A DNA stretch of 64,000 bases from Polaromonas sp. GTDB lineage: Bacteria; Pseudomonadota; Gammaproteobacteria; Burkholderiales; Burkholderiaceae_C. Positions 43,763-52,338 of this stretch are shown here, piece by piece; position 1 is the stretch's first letter, and each line of letters opens with the position of its first letter. The DNA is taken from the NCBI RefSeq assembly GCF_029945895.1, contig NZ_JAQSDL010000043.1:1-64000 (forward strand), in the 5' to 3' direction. Under the pieces are notes generated by a model that made no database searches, had not been told where the DNA came from, and saw only the letters and a list, made by a program, of their open reading frames with translations. The position numbers and the translations under genes were made by a program.

Positions 43763-44572
43763 TCATTCCTTGTAATAAACGACCTGGTGTGTCGTCACCA
43801 GCAATTGGCCGGCTTCGTTCCATAACTGCGCCGTCTGGTCGAAATAGCCGCTGCGAAAGGCCTGGGCCTGCGTCTGCCCCAGCAGGTAGCCGCTACCTGT
43901 GGCTTGCAGCAGGGCTGCATCGGCATGGTAATACACCGTCATCGACACTGTGCCGACGGGAACCAGCAGCGGACGTCGCTTCCAGACGCGCGGGTAAAAC
44001 ACATCCGACAGCGCCGTGAGCGAGGCGAAATCGAGCGGCCGGGGCGGGTCGTCGCGCAGCCACAGCAGGGTGCGGCTTGCGCCCTGGTCCGCCCCGTGCC
44101 ACTCGACAGGAATGGCGCCTTCGGCAAAACGCATCTCATACCGCTTGACCCACTCGACCCGGGTCGGGCCGCCGGCGCGGGCTACATCGGCAGGGGCTGC
44201 GACGGCCGGCATGGCGTGTTCGTCGGCGCCCCAGGTGTCACGCCGCAGGCCGAAAAAGGCGGTGCCGGTCAGCACCGTCGCGCCGTCTTGCTGCATCTCG
44301 ATCACCCAGTGCTGGGTAGACCGGTTGGTGCGCGCGGGGCGCGCGCTCACGGTGAACGGCCCATCCGCCAGCGCGGCGGCGAAGTTGACGGTCAGCGAAA
44401 TCGGATCGCCCAGGCGCTGCGGATGCTGCAGCACGGCATTCAGGGCCTGCGCCGCCGTGACACCACCGAATGGGCCGACCATGTTGGCATACGCCGCGCT
44501 GGTGTGGCCGAGACATGTCCCGTCGGGCTGCGCCTGCAAGGCCACCGCGGTATCAAAAGGATGAAAACTCAT
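43763..44572 (-). CDS. Acyl-CoA thioesterase family protein (double hotdog)
   Basis: A 269-residue TesB-type protein with two hotdog halves (FGGVTAAQALNAVLQHPQRL; then PLDFASLTALSDVFYPRVWK and MTVYYHADAALL). In the family an Asp/Thr/Gln triad hydrolyses acyl-CoA. It sits in the beta-oxidation cluster in the same direction as the neighbours. Catalytic residues were not assigned individually. Confidence 0.82.
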   Translation of the reverse strand: MSFHPFDTAVALQAQPDGTCLGHTSAAYANMVGPFGGVTAAQALNAVLQHPQRLGDPISLTVNFAAALADGPFTVSARPARTNRSTQHWVIEMQQDGATVLTGTAFFGLRRDTWGADEHAMPAVAAPADVARAGGPTRVEWVKRYEMRFAEGAIPVEWHGADQGASRTLLWLRDDPPRPLDFASLTALSDVFYPRVWKRRPLLVPVGTVSMTVYYHADAALLQATGSGYLLGQTQAQAFRSGYFDQTAQLWNEAGQLLVTTHQVVYYKE

Positions 44573-44599
44573 GGTCAGAGTATGCCGCCGACATCGGTT

Positions 44600-45496
44600 T
44601 CAGGCAGTCGTACCGGGGACGCCAGCCACCAGGCTGGCCCGGCGCATGCGCTCGAGCATCTGCACCGTGCGCGGCCACAGGTTCTGGCGGAACTGCTGCC
44701 TGAAAAAGCCGAAATGGCCGATGCGCTTGACGCCCAGCTCGTCAGGCGTGATGCGCTCGAAACTGCGCGAGGCGCCGCTGTACAGGTTGATCAGGTTTTG
44801 CGTGCCGCGCCAGGTCATCAGCTCATCGTCGGTGATGGAGAGCGCCAGCACCGGAAACCTGGCCTGCGCATAGGCCAGGCGCGCGCCTTCGCCTTCGGCA
44901 CCCACGCTGTAAAGCGGATCCAGGCACCACTTGCGCCACTGCAGCATCACACCCGCCGGCAGGTCGCCCACTTTTTTCAGTTTGCGCCCGGGAAAATAGC
45001 CGCACAGGCGTGTGGCCAGCGGCACCAGCACGTACCAGAAATAGAGAATCATGCGTCTGAGCTGCGGCGCGTTGTCGCGCCAGTAACCACTGCCGGCGGC
45101 AATGCTGACCAGCCCGTCCACCTTGCCCTGGTTTTTCAGGAAGCCCGGCAGTTGTGCGCCCAGGCTGTGGCCCAGCAGGTAGAGCGGTGCATCCGGTAAG
45201 GCGGCCTTGGCCGAATCGACAACCGCCTCATAGTCGCTCGCCCAATCAAAGAGATCGGCCCGGAAGCCACGCAGCGATCCATCCGGCGTACCGGGCAGCG
45301 ACTCGCCGGAACCGCGGTAGTCAAACGTCGTGACCCGAAAGCCCTGGCCCGACAACCATTCGGCAAACGGCGCGTAATAGTCCTGTCGTACCCCCATCGC
45401 CCCGCCAATCACCACGCTGGCCCGCGCAGGCGTGCCGGCGTGGTAAACCCGCAAGGCGAGTTGGGAAGTGCCCGATTCCAGAACCTGTTGTTGCAT
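44600..45496 (-). CDS. Alpha/beta-hydrolase fold protein
   Basis: A 298-residue serine hydrolase. GGAMGVRQDYYAPFAEWL and TTFDYRGSGESLPGT are typical of the S33 hydrolase group, and the nucleophile elbow is GHSLGA. The acid and histidine are plausibly in LALSITDDELMTW and GHFGFFRQQ. ATG at 45494-45496 follows GGAGG by 8 bases. It probably cleaves an ester or lipid, as inferred from fold and context. Confidence 0.84.
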   Translation of the reverse strand: MQQQVLESGTSQLALRVYHAGTPARASVVIGGAMGVRQDYYAPFAEWLSGQGFRVTTFDYRGSGESLPGTPDGSLRGFRADLFDWASDYEAVVDSAKAALPDAPLYLLGHSLGAQLPGFLKNQGKVDGLVSIAAGSGYWRDNAPQLRRMILYFWYVLVPLATRLCGYFPGRKLKKVGDLPAGVMLQWRKWCLDPLYSVGAEGEGARLAYAQARFPVLALSITDDELMTWRGTQNLINLYSGASRSFERITPDELGVKRIGHFGFFRQQFRQNLWPRTVQMLERMRRASLVAGVPGTTA

Positions 45497-45530
45497 GACT
45501 CGTTTCCTCCAACAAACCACCATTCCCGAC

Positions 45531-45648
45531 GGCGTAGCGAGCGGGATGCAGTGCGAGGCGCGGGTGCCCGAAGAAAACCGGAGCGACCTTCAGGGTCGTG
45601 AGGATTTTCTTGGGGCTGCAACGACGCAATGCGCCCGCGCAGTAGCCG
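45531..45648 (-). repeat. Family-3 repeat, copy 1
   Basis: A ~118-bp element that includes GCGTAGCGAGCGGG, GAGGCGCGGGTGCCCG, CGTGAGGATT and GGGCTGCAACGACGCA, ending CGCAGTAGC at the stop codon of the thiolase gene. A second copy is at 47406-47524. Confidence 0.8.
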
Positions 45649-46848
45649 TCAAACTCTCTCGAAGATGCCGGCGGCGCCTTGTCCCATGCCCACACACATC
45701 GTCACCATGCCGTACTTCAGCTGGTGCCGGTGCAGCGCATGGATCACGGTCGCGGCGCGGATCGCACCGGTGGCGCCCAGCGGGTGGCCCAGCGCAATCG
45801 CGCCGCCCATCGGGTTCACTTTCGCCGCATTCAGGCCCAGCGTGTTGATAACCGCCAGCGATTGCGCGGCAAACGCTTCATTCAATTCATACCAGTCCAT
45901 GTCGTCCTGCTGCAGGCCGGCATAACGCAAGGCGGCGGGAATGGCCTCGATCGGGCCTATGCCCATGATGTGCGGCGGCACACCCTTGGCCGCGTAACTG
46001 ACAAAACGCGCGAGTGGCTTGAGGCCGTGTTCCTTGACCGCCTTTTCGCTGGCCAGGATCAGCGCACCGGCGCCATCCGACGTCTGCGAGCTGTTGCCCG
46101 CCGTGACCGAGCCGCGCGCAGCGAACACGGTCTTGAGTTTGGCCAGCCCTTCGAGCGAGGTGTCGGGGCGTGGGCCTTCGTCCAGGCTGACGGTGCGGGT
46201 TTTGCTGATGACTTCGCCGCTCTCCAGGTCCGGCGAGCGGTCGGTGACCTCGACCGGCGTGATCTCGGCGGTGAACTCGCCGGCCTGCTGCGCCTTGATC
46301 GCCTTCTGGTGCGACTCGACCGCAAACTGATCCTGCGCCTCGCGCGAGACTTTCCACTGCTGCGCGACTTTTTCAGCCGTCAGGCCCATGCCATAGGCGA
46401 TGCCGATGTTCTCGTCGTTGGCAAACATGGCCGGCGACAGCGAGGGCGAGTTGCCAGACATGGGCACCATGCTCATGCTTTCGGTGCCGGCGGCAATCAT
46501 CACGTCGGCCTCGCCGACACGGATGCGATCGGCCGCCATCTGGATGGCGGAGAGACCAGAGGCACAAAAACGGTTGACGGTGATGCCACCGACGCTGGTC
46601 GGCAGGCCGGCCAGCACCGCGCCAATACGCGCAATGTTCAGGCCCTGCGGGCCTTCGGGAATGGCACAGCCGCAAATGAGGTCTTCGATGGCCTTCGGGT
46701 CCAGCGTCGGCACTTGCGCCAACGCCGCCTGTAGCGCGCGCACCAGCAGTTCGTCGGGTCGGGTGTTGCGGAAAAACCCCCGGTGCGAGCGCCCGATGGG
46801 CGTGCGCGTGGCGGCGACGATGTAGGCTTCCTGGACTTGTTTGGACAT
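45649..46848 (-). CDS. fadA: Acetyl-CoA C-acyltransferase (3-ketoacyl-CoA thiolase)
   Basis: A 399-residue thiolase. The nucleophile C95 is in NRFCASGLSAIQ, the second-half catalytic histidine in GHPLGATGA and the acid/base cysteine C385 in CVGMGQGAAG; ELNEAFAAQSLA is also conserved. It cleaves 3-ketoacyl-CoA in beta-oxidation and presumably works with the FadB-like protein encoded two genes upstream. Confidence 0.94.
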   Translation of the reverse strand: MSKQVQEAYIVAATRTPIGRSHRGFFRNTRPDELLVRALQAALAQVPTLDPKAIEDLICGCAIPEGPQGLNIARIGAVLAGLPTSVGGITVNRFCASGLSAIQMAADRIRVGEADVMIAAGTESMSMVPMSGNSPSLSPAMFANDENIGIAYGMGLTAEKVAQQWKVSREAQDQFAVESHQKAIKAQQAGEFTAEITPVEVTDRSPDLESGEVISKTRTVSLDEGPRPDTSLEGLAKLKTVFAARGSVTAGNSSQTSDGAGALILASEKAVKEHGLKPLARFVSYAAKGVPPHIMGIGPIEAIPAALRYAGLQQDDMDWYELNEAFAAQSLAVINTLGLNAAKVNPMGGAIALGHPLGATGAIRAATVIHALHRHQLKYGMVTMCVGMGQGAAGIFERV

Positions 46849-46869
46849 GATGTCAGTTCCTTTGATTCT

Positions 46870-47382
46870 TTAATTTTTTCGCGGGCCGGAAGGTATCCAG
46901 GCCCAGACAAATTCACACTCGACCGGCTCCACGCCGGCCTCGTCGGTCACCGTGACGGCAACCGTTACTTCGCCCTTGTCGCTGGCCTGCATGGCGGCGC
47001 GCTGCTCGTCGCTCAGGGTCGCCACGGCGCGCAGCGCGCCGGTGGCGCGCTTTTTGAAGGCCATCTTCAGCTCCTTGGCCAAAGGGATGCAGTCGTCCCG
47101 CACATTCATGCCCACCACCATGCCGGTGGCGGTTTCGGCCAGCAGGTTCATCGCCGAAGCATGGATGCCCCCGATGTGGTTCTGCACCTTCTTCTCGTTC
47201 CTGATACCGATCTCAACAAGGGCCGGCGTCATCTGCAGAAAGTCCAGCCCCGCCGTTCCGGTGAACGGCACGGCGCGGTGCATCACCACACCGCGAAACC
47301 AGGTGCGCGCAAAAGCCGGCACGTCGGACAGGCGCTCCAGCTGGCGTTCGAGGCGATTGGGGTTGTTGTGTGGGGTCGTCAT
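46870..47382 (-). CDS. DUF4442 hotdog-fold protein
   Basis: A 170-residue protein of the DUF4442 family (YiiD C-terminal-like hotdog): AVPFTGTAGLDFLQMTP, NHIGGIHASAMNLLAETATG, then KELKMAFKKRATG. The IHASA and AETATG pattern fits thioesterase-like hotdogs. It lies between fadA and fadB-like genes in the same direction. ATG at 47380-47382 starts MTTPHNNPNRLER. Confidence 0.83.
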   Translation of the reverse strand: MTTPHNNPNRLERQLERLSDVPAFARTWFRGVVMHRAVPFTGTAGLDFLQMTPALVEIGIRNEKKVQNHIGGIHASAMNLLAETATGMVVGMNVRDDCIPLAKELKMAFKKRATGALRAVATLSDEQRAAMQASDKGEVTVAVTVTDEAGVEPVECEFVWAWIPSGPRKN

Positions 47383-47405
47383 AAAGTTGCGGTTCGCGAT
47401 TGAGA

Positions 47406-47524
47406 AAGCGTAGCGAGGAGGCATCAGGCTAGGCGCGGGCGCCCGGAAGCACTTGGCCCGTACTTCTGTACGTGAGGATTGGTTCTGGGCTGCAACGACG
47501 CATGATGCCTCCGCAGTAGCTTTA
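47406..47524 (-). repeat. Family-3 repeat, copy 2
   Basis: GCGTAGCGAGGAGG, AGGCGCGGGCGCCCGGAAGC, CGTGAGGATT, GGGCTGCAACGACGCA and CGCAGTAGC, ending at the stop codon of the FadB-like gene. Order and spacing match copy 1 closely, while the middle part has diverged. Confidence 0.8.
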
Positions 47525-49933
47525 TCAATTACGAACAGGTTTGCCCGTGCTCATCATGCCCATGATCCGCTCCTGCGTTTTGGGATGCTCAAGCAACGAA
47601 CAAAAGGCCTTGCGCTCCAGCGTCATCAGGTACTCTTCGGTCACCAGCGAGCCGGCATCGACATCGCCGCCACAGACCACGTTGGCGATCAGGCTGGCAA
47701 TGTGGAAGTCGTGCGCGCTGATGAAGCCGCCGTCGCGCATGTTGACGAGCTGGCCCTTGATGGTCGCCAGGCCGCTGCGCCCCACTACCGGGAACAGCCG
47801 CTTGTGCGGTGCGCGGTAGCCGGAATTGAACAGTGCGCGTGCCTCGTTGAGCGCCACATGCAACAGCTCGTCCTTGTGGGGCACGATCACATCGCTGTCG
47901 AGCAAGTAGCCAATCTTGCGGCTCTCAATGGCGCTGGTGCCCACCTTGGCCATGGCCGCGGCAGTGAAACCCTCGGTCAGGAAAGGCAACACGTCCTTGT
48001 TGGTGGACGTTGCGGCGTTTTCAGCCGCCCGGCGCGCAATATAGGTCAGGCCGCCGGCACCGGGCACCAGGCCGACACCAACCTCGACCAGGCCGATGTA
48101 GCTTTCCATCGCAGCCACCCGTTTGGCCGAATAAACCGCGAGTTCGCAGCCGCCGCCCAGGGCCAGGCCGCGAACGGCCGACACCACGGGAACAGCCGCA
48201 TAACGCAGCTTGAGCATCACGTTCTGCATCTCGGCCTCGGCGCCCTCCACGGCCGAAACACCGGCCATCATGAAGGCGGGCAGCATGGCCTGCAGGTCGG
48301 CACCGGCAGAAAACATCTCGTCGTTCGACCAGATCACCAGGCCCTTGTAACTTTTCTCGGCGAGGTCCACACCCATCGCCAGGCCTTCGACCACATCGGG
48401 GCTGATGGCGTGCATCTTGGTCTTGATGCTGGCGATCAGCACGTCGCCCTGTTCACCAGCCAGCGTCCACAAGCGGATCGCGTCGTCTTCGTGCAGCGTC
48501 GTGCCGGCTGTCGTGAAGTCGGGCAGCGCCTCGCCGAGCAGTTTTTCAGGGAAGTGCTGGCGCTCGTAGACCGGCAGCGCGCGGCGCGCCACAAATTTGC
48601 CGGCCGAAGCGCTCCATGAGCCCTGCGCCGTGTGCACGCCGCCGGCCTCGGCCACCGGACCCTTGAAAACCCATTCGGGCAGCGGCGCCTTGCACAGCGC
48701 CTTGCCTGCCGCGATGTCCTCCTGGATCATCGTCGCCACGGCGAGCCAGCCGGCTTCCTGCCACAGCTCGAACGGACCCTGTTTCATGCCAAAGCCCCAG
48801 CGCATGGCCTGGTCCACGTCGCGCGCGTTGTCGGCAATGGTGGCCAGATGCACGGCAGCGTAGTGAAAGCTGTTGCGCAGGATGGCCCAGAGGAACTGGC
48901 CCTGCGGTCCTTCGGCGTTGCGCAACAGCCGCAGGCGTTCGGCTGCCGGCCTCTTGAGCATGCGGGTGTACACCTCGTCGGCCTTCTGGCCGCCGGGCAC
49001 GTACTCCTCGCTCTCCAACTCGAAGCGCAACACGTCACGCCCCACTTTCTTGTAGAACCCGGCTTTGGACTTCTGGCCCAGGTTGCCCAGTTCCAGCAGT
49101 TTTTTGAGCACATCGGGCGTGCCGAAACTGGCGTAAAACGGGTCGCTCTTTTCGTCCAGGTTGTCCTGCAGCGTCTTGATGACGTGGGCCATGGTGTCCA
49201 GGCCCACCACGTCGGCGGTGCGGAAAGTGCCGCTGCTGGCGCGGCCCAACTTCTTGCCGGTGAGGTCATCGACCACGTCGTAGGTCAGGCCGAAATTCTC
49301 GACCTCTTTCATCGTCGCCAGCATGCCGGCAATGCCGACGCGGTTGGCCACGAAGTTGGGCGTGTCGTGAGCGCGGATCACGCCCTTGCCCAGGCCGCTG
49401 GTCACAAAGGCTTCGAGGTCGTCGAGCACCTGGGGATCGGTGGTCGGTGTGTTGATCAGCTCGACCAGCGTCATGTAACGCGGTGGGTTGAAAAAATGGA
49501 TGCCGCAAAAACGAGGCTTGATGGACTCGGGCAGGGCTTCGCTCAACTTCGTGATCGACAGGCCCGAGGTGTTGCTCGCGACGATGGCGCCTTCACCGAT
49601 GAAAGGCGCGATCTTGTGGTACAGATCGGTCTTCCAGTCCATGCGTTCGGCAATCGCCTCGATGATCAGGTCGCACTCCCTGAGAACCTCCATGTGTTCC
49701 CCGTAGTTGGCCTGCTGGATCAGGGCCGCATCTTCGGGCACGCCCAGCGGTGCGGGCTTGAGCTTTTTCAACCCTTCGATCGCGCGGCTGACGATGCCGT
49801 TTTTTGGCCCCTCTTTGGCGGGCAGGTCAAACAGCACCACCGGCACCTTGAGGTTGACCAGATGGGCCGCAATCTGCGCACCCATCACGCCGGCACCGAG
49901 CACGGCGACTTTTTTGACTTGGAAGCGGGACAT
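47525..49933 (-). CDS. fadB: Bifunctional 3-hydroxyacyl-CoA dehydrogenase/enoyl-CoA hydratase
   Basis: An 802-residue fusion, dehydrogenase first (unlike E. coli FadB, which starts with the hydratase). The NAD motif is VLGAGVMGAQIAAHL (about residues 11-25), then GIHFFNPPRYMTLVE and a C-terminal dehydrogenase domain. The hydratase-type domain follows at about residues 480-680 (VRGLALGGGCELAVYSAKRV, VEVGVGLVPGAGG). Both GGGCEL and PGAGG motifs are intact. This order is common in beta-proteobacteria. Confidence 0.93.
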   Translation of the reverse strand: MSRFQVKKVAVLGAGVMGAQIAAHLVNLKVPVVLFDLPAKEGPKNGIVSRAIEGLKKLKPAPLGVPEDAALIQQANYGEHMEVLRECDLIIEAIAERMDWKTDLYHKIAPFIGEGAIVASNTSGLSITKLSEALPESIKPRFCGIHFFNPPRYMTLVELINTPTTDPQVLDDLEAFVTSGLGKGVIRAHDTPNFVANRVGIAGMLATMKEVENFGLTYDVVDDLTGKKLGRASSGTFRTADVVGLDTMAHVIKTLQDNLDEKSDPFYASFGTPDVLKKLLELGNLGQKSKAGFYKKVGRDVLRFELESEEYVPGGQKADEVYTRMLKRPAAERLRLLRNAEGPQGQFLWAILRNSFHYAAVHLATIADNARDVDQAMRWGFGMKQGPFELWQEAGWLAVATMIQEDIAAGKALCKAPLPEWVFKGPVAEAGGVHTAQGSWSASAGKFVARRALPVYERQHFPEKLLGEALPDFTTAGTTLHEDDAIRLWTLAGEQGDVLIASIKTKMHAISPDVVEGLAMGVDLAEKSYKGLVIWSNDEMFSAGADLQAMLPAFMMAGVSAVEGAEAEMQNVMLKLRYAAVPVVSAVRGLALGGGCELAVYSAKRVAAMESYIGLVEVGVGLVPGAGGLTYIARRAAENAATSTNKDVLPFLTEGFTAAAMAKVGTSAIESRKIGYLLDSDVIVPHKDELLHVALNEARALFNSGYRAPHKRLFPVVGRSGLATIKGQLVNMRDGGFISAHDFHIASLIANVVCGGDVDAGSLVTEEYLMTLERKAFCSLLEHPKTQERIMGMMSTGKPVRN

Positions 49934-49954
49934 GGTTTCTCTTTCTTTTCTATT

Positions 49955-50025
49955 CCGTTCGGGCTGAGCTGGTCGAAACCATGGGCGATTTCGTGAAGCC
50001 CCTTCGACAGGCTCAGGGAGAACGG
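49955..50025. repeat. Long imperfect hairpin repeat (family 4)
   Basis: Inverted arms: CCGTTCGGGCTGAGCTGG on one side, TTCGACAGGCTCAGGGAGAA then CGG on the other, about 25 bases in between. Repeats with TTCGACAGGCTCAG are common between genes in many proteobacteria. It separates the FadB-like start from the DUF2147 stop and could form a terminator-like structure. Confidence 0.7.
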
Positions 50026-50035
50026 ATGTTGATGG

Positions 50036-50470
50036 TTACGGGATGCGGACCCAGGTCTGGGTGCGGCCGAAAGGACCGAACGAGCCCCGGACTTCAAGCT
50101 TTTTGCCGCCCTCGACGGGCGTCAGGCGCAGGGTGTAGTTGCGTCCGTTTTCCGGGTCCAGGATCTTGCCGCCCTCCCACACCTCTTTGCCTTCGGCCTT
50201 TTGGGCGCCGCGGATGATCTCCAGGCCAAGAATCGGCTTGTCCTTGCGGTCATCGCTGCACTTGTCGCAGACGTCGTCAGGCTTGACGTCCTTGCCCAGA
50301 CGCGTGGCGATCTTGCCGCTGAGCACACCGGCGCTCTCGACAATCCGGATCTCGGCCTTGGCCTCCCCGGTCTTGTCGTCCACATTGCGCCACAAGCCGA
50401 CCGGCGTCATCTGGGCCAGGGCGGGGAAAGCCAATGCTCCCAAAACAATAGCTGTCAGCGCACGGTACAT
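50036..50470 (-). CDS. DUF2147-family secreted protein
   Basis: A 144-residue protein with a signal peptide (MYRALTAIVLGALAFPALAQ). The mature part has the DUF2147 pattern (GLWRNVDDKTGEAKAEIRIV, then ENGRNYTLRLTPVEGGKKLE). Two cysteines (CDKC) in the middle are typical of the family. Function is unknown. The start codon, its GGAG Shine-Dalgarno and the first residues lie in a family-1 repeat, so an upstream ATG (50494) is less likely. Confidence 0.83.
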   Translation of the reverse strand: MYRALTAIVLGALAFPALAQMTPVGLWRNVDDKTGEAKAEIRIVESAGVLSGKIATRLGKDVKPDDVCDKCSDDRKDKPILGLEIIRGAQKAEGKEVWEGGKILDPENGRNYTLRLTPVEGGKKLEVRGSFGPFGRTQTWVRIP

Positions 50471-50491
50471 AAGGGCTCCAGGGCTAAAATG
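50436..50491 (+). repeat. Family-1 dispersed repeat, copy H (spans DUF2147 start)
   Basis: ATAGCTG, TCAG, CGC, 10 nt, AGGGC, TCCA, GGGC, ending TAAAATGC. Read on the minus strand, it gives GGAG-CCCTT-ATG and codons MYRALTAIV. Confidence 0.8.
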
Positions 50492-50516
50492 CATATAAAA
50501 AACAGGCGCCAGCCGC

Positions 50517-52313
50517 TCAAGCCAGCGCGGCGTCCGTGTCCATCAGCGCGTTGCTGCCGCTGCGCGCGGTACGCATCAGCGTCGCGGTCTCGGGGAACAG
50601 TTTCGCGAAGTAAAAACGCGCCGTCTGCACCTTGGCCAGATAGAAGGGATCGGTGTTGCCGGCAGCGATTTCGCGCAGCGCGGTTTGTGCCATGCGCGCC
50701 CAGAAGTAGCCAAACACCAGGTGACCGGCCACGCGCAAATAGTCCACCGCGGCGGCGCCGACTTCATCCGGGTTCTGGAAACCCTTGAAACCCAGCTCGG
50801 TCGTGAACTTGGTCATCTGGTCGGCCAGGTAGGCCAACGGGTTGATGAACTCGGCCATCTTCTCGTTGACGCCTTCTTCGGCAATCAGCGCGCCAATGAT
50901 CTTGCCGAATTTCTTCAGCGTGGCGCCATTGTTTCCGAGAACCTTGCGGCCCAGCAAGTCCAGCGACTGGATGGTGTTGGTGCCTTCGTAAATCATGTTG
51001 ATGCGGTTGTCGCGCACAAACTGCTCCATGCCCCATTCCTTGATGAAGCCGTGGCCGCCAAAGACCTGCATGCAGGCGTTGGTGGAAATATGGCCGTTGT
51101 CGGTCAGGAAGGCTTTCACAATGGGCGTGAGCAGCGCGACGATTTCGCCGGAATCCTTGCGGACCTTTTCGTCGGGGTGGTGCAGCTCCTTGTCGAGCAG
51201 CATCGTGCAGTAGATCGCCAGCGCGCGGCCGCCTTCGGCATAGGCCTTGGCGGTCAGCAGCATCTTGCGCACATCGGGGTGCACGATGATGGGGTCGGCC
51301 GGCTTGTCTTTGGCCTTCACGCCCGACAGCGAACGCATCTGGATGCGGTCCTTGGCGTAGGCCAGCGCGTTCTGGTAAGCCACCTCGGTGAGGCCCAGCG
51401 ACTGGTTGCCGACACCCAGGCGGGCGGCGTTCATCATCACGAACATGGCAGCCAGGCCCTTGTTGGGCGCGCCCACCATGGTGCCGACGGCGCCCTCCAT
51501 CACGATCTGCGCGGTGGCGTTGCCATGGATGCCCATCTTGTGCTCCAGGCTGGCGCAATAGATGCCGTTGCGCGCACCAATGGCGCCGTCCTTGCCGACA
51601 TTGAACTTGGGGACGGCAAACAGGCTGATGCCCTTGCTGCCCTGCGGTGCATCGGGCAGGCGCGCCAGCACCAGGTGCACGATGTTCTCCGTCATGTCGT
51701 GTTCGCCGGCACTGATGAAGATCTTGTTGCCGGTAAGTTTGTAGCTCCCGTCAGCTTGTGGCTCGGCTTTCGTGCGCAACATGCCCAGGTCGGTGCCGCA
51801 ATGCGGCTCGGTCAGGCACATGGTGCCGGTCCACTCGCCGCTGGTGAGCTTGGGCAGGTAGATTTTTTTCTGTTCGTCGGTGCCGTGGGCATGCAGGGCC
51901 TCATAGGCGCCGTGCGACAGGCCGGGGTACATGGTCCAGGCCTGGTTGGCGGAATTCAGCATTTCGTAGAGGCACTGGTTCACGACAAAGGGCAGACCCT
52001 GGCCACCGTACTCGGGGTCGCAGGACAGCGCTGCCCAGCCACCTTCGACGTACTTGGCATAGGCTTCCTTGAAGCCCTTGGGCGGCGTCACCTCGTGCGT
52101 GGCCTGGTCCAGCTTGCAGCCTTCCGTGTCTCCGCTGATGTTCAGCGGGAAGGTCACTTCGGTTGCAAACTTGCCGGCCTCCTCGAGCACGGCATTGATG
52201 GTGTCCGCGTCCACATCGGCGTGTTTCGGCAGGGCCTTGAACTCGTCGGTGACCTTGAGCACTTCGTGCATGACGAACTGCATGTCGCGCAGTGGCGGGT
52301 TGTATTGAGGCAT
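50517..52313 (-). CDS. fadE: Acyl-CoA dehydrogenase with C-terminal extension (FadE-type)
   Basis: A 598-residue dehydrogenase of the long bacterial type (N-domain, middle beta domain, helical C-domain, extra C-terminal helical domain). MCLTEPHCGTDLGMLR and GNKIFISAGEHDMTENI bind FAD. The catalytic base is E443 in IYEGTNTIQS. It performs the first step of beta-oxidation and is the first structural gene after the TetR regulator, 25 bp downstream of it. Confidence 0.93.
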   Translation of the reverse strand: MPQYNPPLRDMQFVMHEVLKVTDEFKALPKHADVDADTINAVLEEAGKFATEVTFPLNISGDTEGCKLDQATHEVTPPKGFKEAYAKYVEGGWAALSCDPEYGGQGLPFVVNQCLYEMLNSANQAWTMYPGLSHGAYEALHAHGTDEQKKIYLPKLTSGEWTGTMCLTEPHCGTDLGMLRTKAEPQADGSYKLTGNKIFISAGEHDMTENIVHLVLARLPDAPQGSKGISLFAVPKFNVGKDGAIGARNGIYCASLEHKMGIHGNATAQIVMEGAVGTMVGAPNKGLAAMFVMMNAARLGVGNQSLGLTEVAYQNALAYAKDRIQMRSLSGVKAKDKPADPIIVHPDVRKMLLTAKAYAEGGRALAIYCTMLLDKELHHPDEKVRKDSGEIVALLTPIVKAFLTDNGHISTNACMQVFGGHGFIKEWGMEQFVRDNRINMIYEGTNTIQSLDLLGRKVLGNNGATLKKFGKIIGALIAEEGVNEKMAEFINPLAYLADQMTKFTTELGFKGFQNPDEVGAAAVDYLRVAGHLVFGYFWARMAQTALREIAAGNTDPFYLAKVQTARFYFAKLFPETATLMRTARSGSNALMDTDAALA

Positions 52314-52338
52314 GGAAGGGTCCTTTGATGGGGAGGGA

